Shown piece after piece: positions 18,754-27,128 of a DNA stretch of 64,000 nt. The notes beneath the pieces are model-generated. The model did no database searches. It had not been told where the DNA came from and was given only the letters and a program-made list of their open reading frames with translations. The DNA is taken from contig NZ_VOLO01000002.1 of the NCBI RefSeq assembly GCF_007954365.1, positions 434,001 through 498,000 on the forward strand. The letters run 5' to 3'. Source of the stretch: Frigoribacterium sp. ACAM 257 (lineage in GTDB: Bacteria; Actinomycetota; Actinomycetes; Actinomycetales; Microbacteriaceae). Every line of letters starts with the position of its first letter. Positions within the stretch are counted from its first letter, which is position 1. A program made the position numbers and the translations under genes.

Positions 18754-20346
18754 ATGGATCCACAGCACTACTGGCGCGCCCTCGTGCGCAGCTGGCCGCT
18801 CGTCGTGGTCCTGGCGATCGTGGGGGCCGTCGGCGGCTGGGGCTGGTCACAGACCCAGCCCGACAGCTACCGCGCCACGAGCAGCGTCTTCGTCGCCGCG
18901 GCGGAGGGCGCGAGCCCGACCGAGCTGCTGCAGGGCTCCACCTACACGCAGAACCTCGTGCAGAGCTACACCCGGCTCGCCACGACGTCGGCCGTGCTCG
19001 GCCCGGTCATCGCCGACCTCGACCTCGACACCACGCCCGCGAGGCTGTCCCGACAGATCACCGCCGAGAACCCCCTCAACACGGTCATCATCGACGTCTC
19101 CGTGGTCGACGGGAACGCCGACCAGGCGGCCAGCGTGGCCAACGCCGTCACGACCTCGTTGACCGAGCAGGCTCGTCGTCTCTCGCCGGAGAACTCCACG
19201 GGCGTCTCCACCCTCTCGGTCACGCCGGTCGCGACCGCCACCCCTCCCCAGTCGCCGATCGGGCCCAACCGCCGCCTCATCGCGCTCACGGGGCTGGTGG
19301 CAGGTGGGGCGATCGGCGTCGCCCTCGCCCTGCTGCGGTCCGTGCTCGACACGAGGCTCCGGTCGGCGCGCGAGGTCGACGAGCTCCGGCTCGCGCCGCT
19401 CCTCGGCGCGATCAGCCGGCGGCCCCCCGGGCAGAGCGCCCTGGCCGACGACCCGCGGGGCGTCGCGTCGGACGACTTCCGCCGGGTCAGGGCCCAGATC
19501 CAGTTCACGGACGTCGACGCGGAGGTGCGGTCCATCACCCTGTCGTCGTCCTCGGCCCACGACGGGGGAGACCGGGCACCGCTCGCCCTCGACCTCGCGC
19601 TCGCCTTCGCGGAGCAGGGCCTGTCGGTGCTCATCGTCGACGCCGACCTGCGCGGTCCCGGCCTAGCCTCCGCGGCCGAGGTCAGCGACGCGGTCGGCCT
19701 GACGGACGTCGTCCTCGGCCGGCGCGAGCTCGCCGACGCGGTCGTCACCTGGCGGGACGGGGTCGACCTCCTGCCCTCCGGCGAGGTGCCGCCGAACCCC
19801 AGCCCCGTCATCAGCTCCGTCGCGACCTCGCACCTGCTGGAGGACGCTCGTGAGGCCTACGACGTCGTCGTGGTCGACGCCCCGCCCGTGGTCAGCTCCT
19901 CCGACGCGCTCGAGCTCGGCCGCATGACCGACGGGGTCGTGCTCGTCACGACCGTCGGCCGGTCGCTCCGCCGAGACCTCGTGCAGGCAGTCGACGAGCT
20001 CCAGGCGGTGCAGGTCCCGATCGTCGGCATCGTGCTCGACGGGGTCCGAGCCGACCGGACCCGCACGGCGACGGCGGCCTCGCCGTCCCGCCCCGCGCCC
20101 TCGCCGGCGGAGCTGCGGCGCCGGGAGCGGGCGCTCACGGCCGACCAGGCGGCCGCCTCCTCCGCACGGTCGGGCGGCGACCAGGCGTCGGGGGCGACCG
20201 GTCGCGACCGGACGGCCCAGCCTGCGGCCACGCGGTCGGTCGCCGACCAGACCCGCGCCGGGGCAGGTGCCTCGTCCGGGACCAGGGCCACCGGCGGCCG
20301 CGCCGGGGGACGAGGCAAGGGCCGCCCGTCCGGCGCCCGGTCGTGA
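18754..20346 (+). CDS. Wzc-like polysaccharide co-polymerase with degenerate nucleotide-binding site
   Basis: 530 aa. Wzz domain with two transmembrane helices (about 13-32 and 175-195) flanking an extracytoplasmic region, then a cytoplasmic domain like bacterial tyrosine kinases. Walker A' (LIVDADLRGP, about 292) and Walker B (VVVVDAPP, about 371) are recognisable, but the Walker A position (about 262-276, SSSSAHDGGDRAPLA) lacks the GK[S/T], and the C-terminal about 100 residues are Ala/Arg/Gly/Ser rich without any Tyr cluster. So it probably sets chain length or scaffolds assembly without kinase activity. First gene of a four-gene operon with GTGA overlaps. Confidence 0.88.
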   Translation: MDPQHYWRALVRSWPLVVVLAIVGAVGGWGWSQTQPDSYRATSSVFVAAAEGASPTELLQGSTYTQNLVQSYTRLATTSAVLGPVIADLDLDTTPARLSRQITAENPLNTVIIDVSVVDGNADQAASVANAVTTSLTEQARRLSPENSTGVSTLSVTPVATATPPQSPIGPNRRLIALTGLVAGGAIGVALALLRSVLDTRLRSAREVDELRLAPLLGAISRRPPGQSALADDPRGVASDDFRRVRAQIQFTDVDAEVRSITLSSSSAHDGGDRAPLALDLALAFAEQGLSVLIVDADLRGPGLASAAEVSDAVGLTDVVLGRRELADAVVTWRDGVDLLPSGEVPPNPSPVISSVATSHLLEDAREAYDVVVVDAPPVVSSSDALELGRMTDGVVLVTTVGRSLRRDLVQAVDELQAVQVPIVGIVLDGVRADRTRTATAASPSRPAPSPAELRRRERALTADQAAASSARSGGDQASGATGRDRTAQPAATRSVADQTRAGAGASSGTRATGGRAGGRGKGRPSGARS

Positions 20347-21476
20347 GCCCGTCCCGTCGCAGCGCCGTTCCCCGTCTCCCCGCCGTCAGGCTCTACGAGT
20401 CGCTGAGGACGGCGCACCTCGAGCGTGCCCACCAGCTGGCGCCGGCCAGCATCGTGCACCGGGTGACGCGGTACGACTTCGACGAGAGCCTGACCGAGGG
20501 GCTCGACCTCGTGCAGGCCGGCCCCGTCCGGGCCGCCTGGCTCGTCGCGCGCTCGCGCGTCCGGGTGCTCGAGGTGAACGAGCCCCTGATGACGTCGAGC
20601 CTCCCGGCGACTGCCCTCGTGCTCGCGGCGCTCGCGGGGCGGCGCGTGCTGACCCGTCGGCGCGTCACCGTCGTCAGCTACCTGATCGGCAACGCCGACC
20701 CCTTCGCGTCCGGCACGGCGCCGCGGCTCCGCACCCGTCTGCGGCGACGCGCCGAGCGAGTGCTGGCGCGGCTCGTGTGGCGCCGGCTCGACCGGGTGGT
20801 CTCGGGGACCGACTCGGCCCGCGAGACGTACGCGCGCCTCCTCGGCCCCTCGTCGCCCCGGACGTCCGCCGCGACGATCCCTGCCCTGCCGACCCGGCAC
20901 CCCGAGGCTCGCGGCGGCGGGGTGCGGCCGCCGACCGTGGTGTTCCTCGGGGCCTTCGCCGAGCGCAAGGGCCTCCCCGTGCTGCTTGCCGCCTGGCCGG
21001 CGGTCCGCGAGGAGCACCCGGACGCCCGCCTCGTGCTGCTCGGCAAGGGCCCTCTCGAGCCCGACGCCCGCGCGCTCGCCGACGCCGACGACTCCGTGAC
21101 GGTCGAGGTCGACCCTGCTCGGAGCCGCATCCACGACGTGCTCGACGCGTCGCGTGTCCTCGTGCTCTGGTCGCAGCCGAGCCCGACCTGGCGTGAGCAG
21201 GTCGGCCTGCCCCTCGTCGAGGGGCTGTCGCACGGCTGCACCGCCGTGACGACGACCGAGACCGGCCTCGCCGACTGGCTGGAGGCCCACGGGCACGTCG
21301 TCGCCCACGGCGACCCTGCCTCGTCGTCCGTGCTGGCGCACTCGATCGGCAGCGCCCTCGACGCCGGCCGGTCCGCGGACTCCGTGCTCGCCGATCTGCC
21401 GGAGCTCGACGGCCGCCTCGCCGCCGACGACCGCCTCTTCACCCCGGAGCTGTCCGCCCGCGAGGACTCGGCGTGA
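20343..21476 (+). CDS. Glycosyltransferase, GT4-type (GT-B fold)
   Basis: 377 aa. The C-terminal half has the GT4 donor-binding pattern: TVVFLGAFAERKGLPVLLAAWP (about 199-220), ARLVLLGKGPL, VLDASRVLVLWSQPS, and REQVGLPLVEGLSHGCTAVTTTETGL with the E-x7-E-like motif. No membrane helix; cytosolic or peripheral, adding a sugar to the lipid-linked repeat unit (inferred). GTG start overlaps the stop of the co-polymerase gene. Donor and acceptor cannot be predicted. Confidence 0.85.
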   Translation: MSPSRRSAVPRLPAVRLYESLRTAHLERAHQLAPASIVHRVTRYDFDESLTEGLDLVQAGPVRAAWLVARSRVRVLEVNEPLMTSSLPATALVLAALAGRRVLTRRRVTVVSYLIGNADPFASGTAPRLRTRLRRRAERVLARLVWRRLDRVVSGTDSARETYARLLGPSSPRTSAATIPALPTRHPEARGGGVRPPTVVFLGAFAERKGLPVLLAAWPAVREEHPDARLVLLGKGPLEPDARALADADDSVTVEVDPARSRIHDVLDASRVLVLWSQPSPTWREQVGLPLVEGLSHGCTAVTTTETGLADWLEAHGHVVAHGDPASSSVLAHSIGSALDAGRSADSVLADLPELDGRLAADDRLFTPELSAREDSA

Positions 21477-23038
21477 GCGGGGGCGGCTCTCCGCGGCCCC
21501 GTCGCGGCGGCGCCATGGCAGCGGTCGGCTCGACGGCGGCGATGAAGGTCGTCGTGATGGGCCTGTCAGGCGTGCTCGGCATCATCACGAGCCGCATGAT
21601 CATCCAGAACTTCGGCACCGACGCCTACGCGCAGTACGGGCTGCTCTCGACGTTCCCGACCCTGCTGCCGTTCGCCGACCTCGGCATCGCCGCGATCGTC
21701 ATCAACGCCGTGGCCGGGTCGTCGTCGGTGCGGACGGACGACTTCGTCAAGCGCTCGATCGTGACCGCGTTCCGGGTGCTGCTCGTCTCGGGCGGCATCA
21801 TGGTCGCCGTCGCAGCCGTCATCACCCTGGCGGGCTGGTGGCCGGTGCTGCTCGGCGAGGGGCTGATGCCCGACGGCGGCTCGCTCGCGGCCGGGCTCTG
21901 CCTCGCCGTGTTCGGGCTCGTCATCCCGCTCACCGTGGGCCAGCGCATCCTCGTCGGCCTGAAGAAGACCAGCACACAGGTCGCCAGCCAGGCCGTCGTC
22001 GCTCCGTTCATGCTGCTCGCGATCGGCTCGGCCGTGATGCTCAGCGTCCCCGTGGACAGCTACCTCGCCGTGATCTCGTACGTCGCGAACAGCCTCGTCT
22101 CAGTGATCTGCCTGATCGTCGCCGCCCGTGCCCTGTCGCCGCAGATCGGATCCGCCGTGAGGCTGGTGCCCCGGGTCCGCAGCTACCGCGGCGTGCCCGC
22201 GCTGGGCCTCGCGTGGCCGATGCTCGTCCAGATGATCGCCCTGCCCGTGGCCATGCAGACCGGGCGCCTCCTGCTCAGTCACCTCGCCGGGCCGGACGAG
22301 CTGGCCCAGTACAACCTCGCCTCCCAGCTGTTCGGCATCGTGCTGCAGACCGTCGCCGCGGCGGGGATCGCGCTCTGGCCGGTGTACGCCGCGGCGCGCT
22401 CGGCGGGCAGGATCGAGTCGCCGACCGTGCCGACGCTGTGGTTCCTGCTCGGCGGCCTGGTGCTGGGCACGGCGCTCGCCGTGATCAGCCCCCTGCTCGT
22501 CGACTTCGTGTCGGACGGCGCGATCTCGCTCGACGGCTGGATGCTCGTCGGCTTCGTCGTGTTCGTCGGCCTGCAGGCGGCGAAGTACCCGGTCGGGATG
22601 TACATGACCGACAAGACCGGGCTGGTGTTCCAGGTGCTGCCCATCGTGCTGATGGTGCCCCTGAACCTCGGTCTGTCGTGGTGGTTCATCGGGCTCGTCG
22701 GGGCCGCGGGGCCCGTGCTCGGGTCGGCGATCTCGGTCGCCCTCTGCCAGCTCGTGCCGAACCTCTGGTACGTCTCGCGCGATCTCGGACGCCGTCGTGC
22801 CGAGGCCCTCGCGGGCGGCGGCTCGGACGGCGGCTCGGACGGCGTCGGCGCCTCGGTGAGCACGGCCGGTCTCGACGTCGACGAGCAGCGCGGCGACGAG
22901 ACGGCGACGGACCAGGCGATCGCCGAGCGAGCCCTGGACGAGCGGTCCGTGGCCGAGCGGTCCGGTGACGACCCCGACGGCGGGGCCGACGACCGGTCCG
23001 GCGACGGGCGCGGCGACGCTTCGAGGGAGGTGCGGTGA
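21473..23038 (+). CDS. Wzx-type polysaccharide flippase (MOP superfamily)
   Basis: 521 aa with about 12-14 hydrophobic helices across residues 15-440, e.g. VVVMGLSGVLGIITSRMIIQNFGTDAYAQYGLL, typical of the first two helices of oligosaccharide flippases. The last about 75 residues are a hydrophilic Asp/Glu/Arg/Ser/Gly tail of low complexity. It would flip lipid-linked repeat units across the membrane for Wzy-type polymerisation. Overlaps the neighbouring genes by GTGA at both ends. Confidence 0.87.
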   Translation: MSGGGSPRPRRGGAMAAVGSTAAMKVVVMGLSGVLGIITSRMIIQNFGTDAYAQYGLLSTFPTLLPFADLGIAAIVINAVAGSSSVRTDDFVKRSIVTAFRVLLVSGGIMVAVAAVITLAGWWPVLLGEGLMPDGGSLAAGLCLAVFGLVIPLTVGQRILVGLKKTSTQVASQAVVAPFMLLAIGSAVMLSVPVDSYLAVISYVANSLVSVICLIVAARALSPQIGSAVRLVPRVRSYRGVPALGLAWPMLVQMIALPVAMQTGRLLLSHLAGPDELAQYNLASQLFGIVLQTVAAAGIALWPVYAAARSAGRIESPTVPTLWFLLGGLVLGTALAVISPLLVDFVSDGAISLDGWMLVGFVVFVGLQAAKYPVGMYMTDKTGLVFQVLPIVLMVPLNLGLSWWFIGLVGAAGPVLGSAISVALCQLVPNLWYVSRDLGRRRAEALAGGGSDGGSDGVGASVSTAGLDVDEQRGDETATDQAIAERALDERSVAERSGDDPDGGADDRSGDGRGDASREVR

Positions 23039-24051
23039 TGGAGGTCCTCTTCGCGACCGAGCGCGACGTGGCCGGCTGGGCCGCCGACCACGCGGCAGGG
23101 CTCCGCCCGGGGCTCTGGCCCTACGGCCTCGAGGCGCTGCGCGGCCCGGACCCTGCGGCGCGGATCGCCTCCGTCGCGGAGCCCGGCCGCCTGCAGGTGC
23201 TGCGCGACCGCGTGGCGCCGCGCCGCGCCTCCTCGGCCGTCGGTGCCCGTGGCGTCGACGGCGACGTCGGAGTGACCTGGGACGAGAACGTGGCACGACG
23301 GATGCTGCTCACGCGGCCCCACGACCGGATGTACACCGGCGTCATCTGGGTGACCGACCGGGTCGAGCGCGGCCAGGACGTCGGGCGCATGCGCGACGTG
23401 CTGCGCCGGATGAGCGGGCTCTGGGTGATCAGCCGAGGGCAGGTCGAGCCGCTGCGGCGCTTCGTGGGCGAGGACGGTCCTCCGGTCGGGTTCTTCACCT
23501 TCGGGGTCGACGAGGAGTTCTTCGCGGCGCGTCCGTGGCCCGAGCGACCGATGGTGCTGAGCATCGGGGGCGACCGCGACCGCGATCCCGCCACCCTCTT
23601 CTCCACGCTGGAGCGCGTGCACGCAGACCGGCCCGACGTCGAGCTGGTCGTCCAGACGACGAGCGACGCCGCGCCTCCTGCGGGCGTCGCCGTCGTGCCC
23701 CACGTCTCGCACCGCGAGCTCGCGGAGCTCTACGCGCGGGCGTCGGTCGTGGCCGTCGCCACCCGCGACAACCTGCACGCGTCGGGCATGACGGTCAGCC
23801 TCGAGGCCATGGCCACCGGCCGGCCGGTCGTCATGACCGACACCCCCGGCATCGAGGACTACGTCGAGCACGAGCGCACGGGCCTGCTCGCGCCCGTGGG
23901 CGACGCCGACGCGCTGGCCGGGCACGTGCTGCGGCTGCTGGGCGACGACGACGAGGCGCGCCGGTTCGGGGCCGCCGGGCGTGCCGCGGTCGAGGACCGG
24001 CTGACGACGCGGCACCTGGCGGCGTCGCTCGCGGAGTTCGTCGGCCGCTGA
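23035..24051 (+). CDS. Glycosyltransferase, GT4-type
   Basis: 338 aa with a GT-B C-terminal half: VLSIGGDRDRDPATLFSTLE (about 182), VPHVSHRELAELYARASVVAVAT, then SGMTVSLEAMATGRPVVMTDTPGIEDYVEHERTGLLAPVGD (E-x7-E nucleotide-sugar motif). The GTG at 23035 overlaps the flippase stop; an ATG directly follows at 23038 and could be the true start. Last gene of the island's first operon. Confidence 0.86.
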   Translation: MMEVLFATERDVAGWAADHAAGLRPGLWPYGLEALRGPDPAARIASVAEPGRLQVLRDRVAPRRASSAVGARGVDGDVGVTWDENVARRMLLTRPHDRMYTGVIWVTDRVERGQDVGRMRDVLRRMSGLWVISRGQVEPLRRFVGEDGPPVGFFTFGVDEEFFAARPWPERPMVLSIGGDRDRDPATLFSTLERVHADRPDVELVVQTTSDAAPPAGVAVVPHVSHRELAELYARASVVAVATRDNLHASGMTVSLEAMATGRPVVMTDTPGIEDYVEHERTGLLAPVGDADALAGHVLRLLGDDDEARRFGAAGRAAVEDRLTTRHLAASLAEFVGR

Positions 24052-24077
24052 GCCGCGGCCCCCCGCCTGTGCTCACC

Positions 24078-25022
24078 TCAGGAGCGTCGTCGGCGCAGCT
24101 CGGCCGCGACGAGGCGCCTGCCCTCGAGCACGGCGCGCAGGCCCACGAGCAGGGTGCCGGGCGACCGCACGAACTGGCGCCGGCCGCCCTGCAACAGCAC
24201 CTCCCACGCGACCGTCGGCGTGACGCGTCGCCAGCGGCGCAGATCGTCGTCGCCGAGGTGCTTCGCGGCGAAGAGCAGGCGGTTGCGGATGTTGTGGCGG
24301 TAGTAGCCGGCCGACTTCGCCTGGCCCGAGCTCTCCGCCCCGTCGGCGGCCTGCGTGCCGCCCTCGGCGTGGACGACCGTGACGTCCTCCAGCAGCTGCA
24401 GCGCGCCTCCTGCGGCCACGACGCGGCGCGACAGGTCCACGTCCTCCCAGTAGAGGAAGTAGTCGTCGTCGAAGCCGCCGCAGCGCCGCCACAGCTCGTC
24501 GCTGAGCACGAGGCAGGCGCCGCTGAGCCATGCGTCGACGCGCGCACCGTCGATGCGACGACGGCGTGAGCGGATGCGCCCGTCGTCGAGGTAGAGGTCG
24601 CTGCCCGCCGACCAGACGCTCCCGTCGGGGCGCAGCACCGTCGGTGCGCTCATCGTGAGGGGCTCGGACGAGGAGGCGCGGAGCAGCGCGGAGAGGGCGC
24701 CCACGTCGGCGACGGCGTCCGGGTTGAGCAGCACGTGGTGGCGTGCCCCGGCGGCCTGCGCCCTGGCGACGCCGAGGTTGACCCCGGTGCCGAAGCCCTC
24801 GTTGCCGTCGGGCGTGACGAGCAGCCAGCCCTCGGCCGTGGCCAGCTCCGTCACCCGGACGCGCTCGGCGGCTCCCGACCAGTTGTCGACCACGACCACG
24901 ACCAGGTCGTCGACCACCCGGGAGACGGGTGCGAGGTTCTGCCGGAGCAGGTCGGTCGATCCGTAGTTGACGACCACCACCGAGAGGTCGGCCAGCGAGG
25001 TCCGGCTCACGGGGTCACCCAC
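24078..25022 (-). CDS. Family 2 glycosyltransferase (rhamnosyl/galactofuranosyl-type)
   Basis: 314 aa. GT-A fold: SVVVVNYGSTDLLRQNL near the start, VVVVDNWSG, GNEGFGTGVNLGVARAQAAG, HVLLNPDAV (DxD-like), WLSGACLVLSDELWRRCGGFDDDYFLYWEDVDLSRR. This pattern is that of WsbR/GlfT-like and rhamnosyltransferase GT2 enzymes. The start GTG 25022 has AGGGGA six bases before it; GTG 25010 is an in-frame alternative. Divergent from the next GT2 gene and convergent with the first island operon (27 bp apart). Confidence 0.86.
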   Translation of the reverse strand: MGDPVSRTSLADLSVVVVNYGSTDLLRQNLAPVSRVVDDLVVVVVDNWSGAAERVRVTELATAEGWLLVTPDGNEGFGTGVNLGVARAQAAGARHHVLLNPDAVADVGALSALLRASSSEPLTMSAPTVLRPDGSVWSAGSDLYLDDGRIRSRRRRIDGARVDAWLSGACLVLSDELWRRCGGFDDDYFLYWEDVDLSRRVVAAGGALQLLEDVTVVHAEGGTQAADGAESSGQAKSAGYYRHNIRNRLLFAAKHLGDDDLRRWRRVTPTVAWEVLLQGGRRQFVRSPGTLLVGLRAVLEGRRLVAAELRRRRS

Positions 25023-25098
25023 GGTTCGTCCCCTGCCCACCCGCAGGAGGCGCGGTGCGCCACCCGGCGCCGGCTGCCGACCTGACATGCTGGGGCTC

Positions 25099-26085
25099 GT
25101 GACGACCGACCCGACTGCGCCGCGCCTCCTGACGATCGCCGTGCTGACCTTCCGACGGCCCCGCGACCTCGACGCCGTGCTGCCCCTGCTCGTCGAGCAG
25201 GCGCGCCGCACACGCCCCCTCGGCGTCGAGGCGCGCGTGCTCGTGGTGGACAACGACGCGAGCGGGTCGGGGCGGGCGCGCGTCGAGGAGTCGGCGCTCG
25301 CGGCGGCCGCCCCTGGCGTCGGCGCCGGGCCCGTCAGCGTGGACTACGTCGTCGAGGCCGTGCCGGGCATCGCCTCCGCCCGCAACCGGGCCCTGGTCGA
25401 GAGCGTCGAGAGCGACCTGCTGGTCTTCATCGACGACGACGAGCGCCCGTCCGAGTCGTGGCTCACGGCCCTGCTGTCGCTGCAGGCCGAGACCGGCGCC
25501 GCGGCGGTCGTCGGCCCGGTGCGCAGCGAGTACGAGGTCGAGCCCGACCCGTTCATCGTCGAGGGGCGCTTCTTCGACCGTCGGCGCCTGCCGACCGGAA
25601 CCGCGGTCGAGGTGGCGGCGACGAACAACCTGCTGCTCGACCTGGGCGAGGTTCGTCGCCAGGGGCTCTCCTTCGACCTGGCGCTCGGCCAGCTCGGCGG
25701 CGAGGACACGCTCTTCACCCGCGGCCTCGTCGCGGGCGGCGGCACGATCCTGTGGTGCGCGGAGGCCGTCGTCACGGACGTCGTGCCCGCGCACCGCGTC
25801 ACGCGGCGCTGGGTGCTGCAGCGCGCGTACAGCAGCGGCAACGGCTGGAGCCTGACGTCGGTCATGCTGTCCGCGCGAGGGCCGGCGCGACTCGTGACGC
25901 GCCTTCGGCTCACGGCCAGGGGCGGCGTGCGGGTCGCCGGCGGCGTCGCGCGGCTGGTGGTCGGGACGGTGGTCCGCTCGCTCGGCCAGCGCGCGCGCGG
26001 CCTGCGCACGATCGCACGCGGCGCCGGCATGGTGGCGGGCGCGTGGGGCGCGGGGTACCGGGAGTACGGCCGCGTCGACGGCTGA
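25099..26085 (+). CDS. Family 2 glycosyltransferase (ExoM-like)
   Basis: 328 aa. GT2 core: LTIAVLTFRRPRDLDAVLPLL, VLVVDNDASGSGR, VPGIASARNRALVE, LLVFIDDDERPSESWL (DDD metal motif, about 115), VAATNNLLLD, FDLALGQLGGEDTLFTRGLV (ED motif). This matches succinoglycan-type ExoM transferases. GTG 25099 lies seven bases after CATGCT, fitting the leaderless spacing; an ATG at 25087 lies inside that box. A C-terminal Arg/Ala/Val amphipathic region (about 255-315) may bind the membrane. Ends only 2 bp from the convergent next gene. Confidence 0.86.
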   Translation: MTTDPTAPRLLTIAVLTFRRPRDLDAVLPLLVEQARRTRPLGVEARVLVVDNDASGSGRARVEESALAAAAPGVGAGPVSVDYVVEAVPGIASARNRALVESVESDLLVFIDDDERPSESWLTALLSLQAETGAAAVVGPVRSEYEVEPDPFIVEGRFFDRRRLPTGTAVEVAATNNLLLDLGEVRRQGLSFDLALGQLGGEDTLFTRGLVAGGGTILWCAEAVVTDVVPAHRVTRRWVLQRAYSSGNGWSLTSVMLSARGPARLVTRLRLTARGGVRVAGGVARLVVGTVVRSLGQRARGLRTIARGAGMVAGAWGAGYREYGRVDG

Positions 26086-26087
26086 GG

Positions 26088-27128
26088 TCACGCTCGGCCT
26101 CGCCTGACCGCGGCGACCGCACGACGGTACGCCTCGACGTGCGCCTCGCCGGCGCGGTCCCAGTCGCGGGCCGAGAGGTCGGGGCGTGCGTCGTCGCGGA
26201 GGCGTGCGGCCTCGCCCAGGGCGCGCTCGACGTCGGCGGACTCGAGGTCGTCGGAGTACTGCTGCACCCAGCCGGGGCCGACCTCGTCGGCCAGGCGGGC
26301 GTTGACCTCGTTGGCCGGCACCAGCACGGGGCGGCCGAGCGAGAGCGCGGTCAGGACGCCGCCGGAGTTGTGCATCTCGCGGTACGGCAGGACGACCAGC
26401 TCGGCCCGGCGGACCGTGTCGATCAGGGCCACGTCGTCGAGGAACCTCAGGTCGAGGCTGACCCGCGGGTCGGCGGCGGCGAGCTCCTGGAGCCCCCGCG
26501 CCAGGTCGGGCGACGACGGCGCGCCCGCCGCGTGCAGCCGACGGTCGTCGCCCCGCACCCCGCGGAAGGCCCGGAGCAGCCCGTCGACGCCCTTGTACCG
26601 CCGGATGAAGCCGAAGTACGAGACGCGGCCGGCCTCGCGGGCAGGCCAGGGCCACCGGGAGAACCAGTCGACGTAGTGGCCGTGGGGGATGAGGGCGCCC
26701 AGGGCGCCGGGCCGCTCGGGAGTCTCGTCGTTCAGCCGCACCCAGAGGGTCGTGCGCCGTTCGATCCAGCGCAGCAGCACCCGCTCGCGACGCGAGATGC
26801 CGCTCGGCAGCTCGAGGTTGTGCTCGGTGCGGACGATCGCGGTGCGCGTCGCCCACAACTTGACGACGAGGGCCACCGTCAGCCCCTGTCGCACCAGAGC
26901 CTTCAGCGGGCTCTGCCCCGAGACCAGGATCTCGGGCCAGTGCACGTGGAAGACGTCGTAGCGGCCGAGGAGCGCGCCCCTCCAGTCGAAGGTGCGCACC
27001 TCGACGCCCGGCACCGCGCCCACGGCGTCCCGGAGCATCACGAGGTAGGGGTTCGTCGTCGGGCGCGGTCGCGGGAACGACTGCTGGACGACGAGCCTGT
27101 TCGCGGGCTCCGGGACGACGCGGGTCAC
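26088..27128 (-). CDS. Glycosyltransferase, GT-B fold
   Basis: 346 aa beginning VTRVVPEPANRLVVQQSFPRP. N-terminal acceptor domain with YDVFHVHWPEILVSG (about 59-73) and VRTEHNLELPSG; C-terminal donor domain with RVSYFGFIRRYKGVDGLLRAF (about 186), RAELVVLPYREMHNSGGVLTALSLGRPVLVPAN. This is the pattern of GT4-like enzymes in exopolysaccharide loci. Its GTG overlaps the stop of the giant secreted-protein gene upstream, so the two are co-transcribed. Confidence 0.84.
   Translation of the reverse strand: MTRVVPEPANRLVVQQSFPRPRPTTNPYLVMLRDAVGAVPGVEVRTFDWRGALLGRYDVFHVHWPEILVSGQSPLKALVRQGLTVALVVKLWATRTAIVRTEHNLELPSGISRRERVLLRWIERRTTLWVRLNDETPERPGALGALIPHGHYVDWFSRWPWPAREAGRVSYFGFIRRYKGVDGLLRAFRGVRGDDRRLHAAGAPSSPDLARGLQELAAADPRVSLDLRFLDDVALIDTVRRAELVVLPYREMHNSGGVLTALSLGRPVLVPANEVNARLADEVGPGWVQQYSDDLESADVERALGEAARLRDDARPDLSARDWDRAGEAHVEAYRRAVAAVRRGRA

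Noticed and set aside
18754-20346. Calling the Wzc-like gene an active tyrosine kinase
   Set aside because: Walker A lysine and the tyrosine tail are absent.
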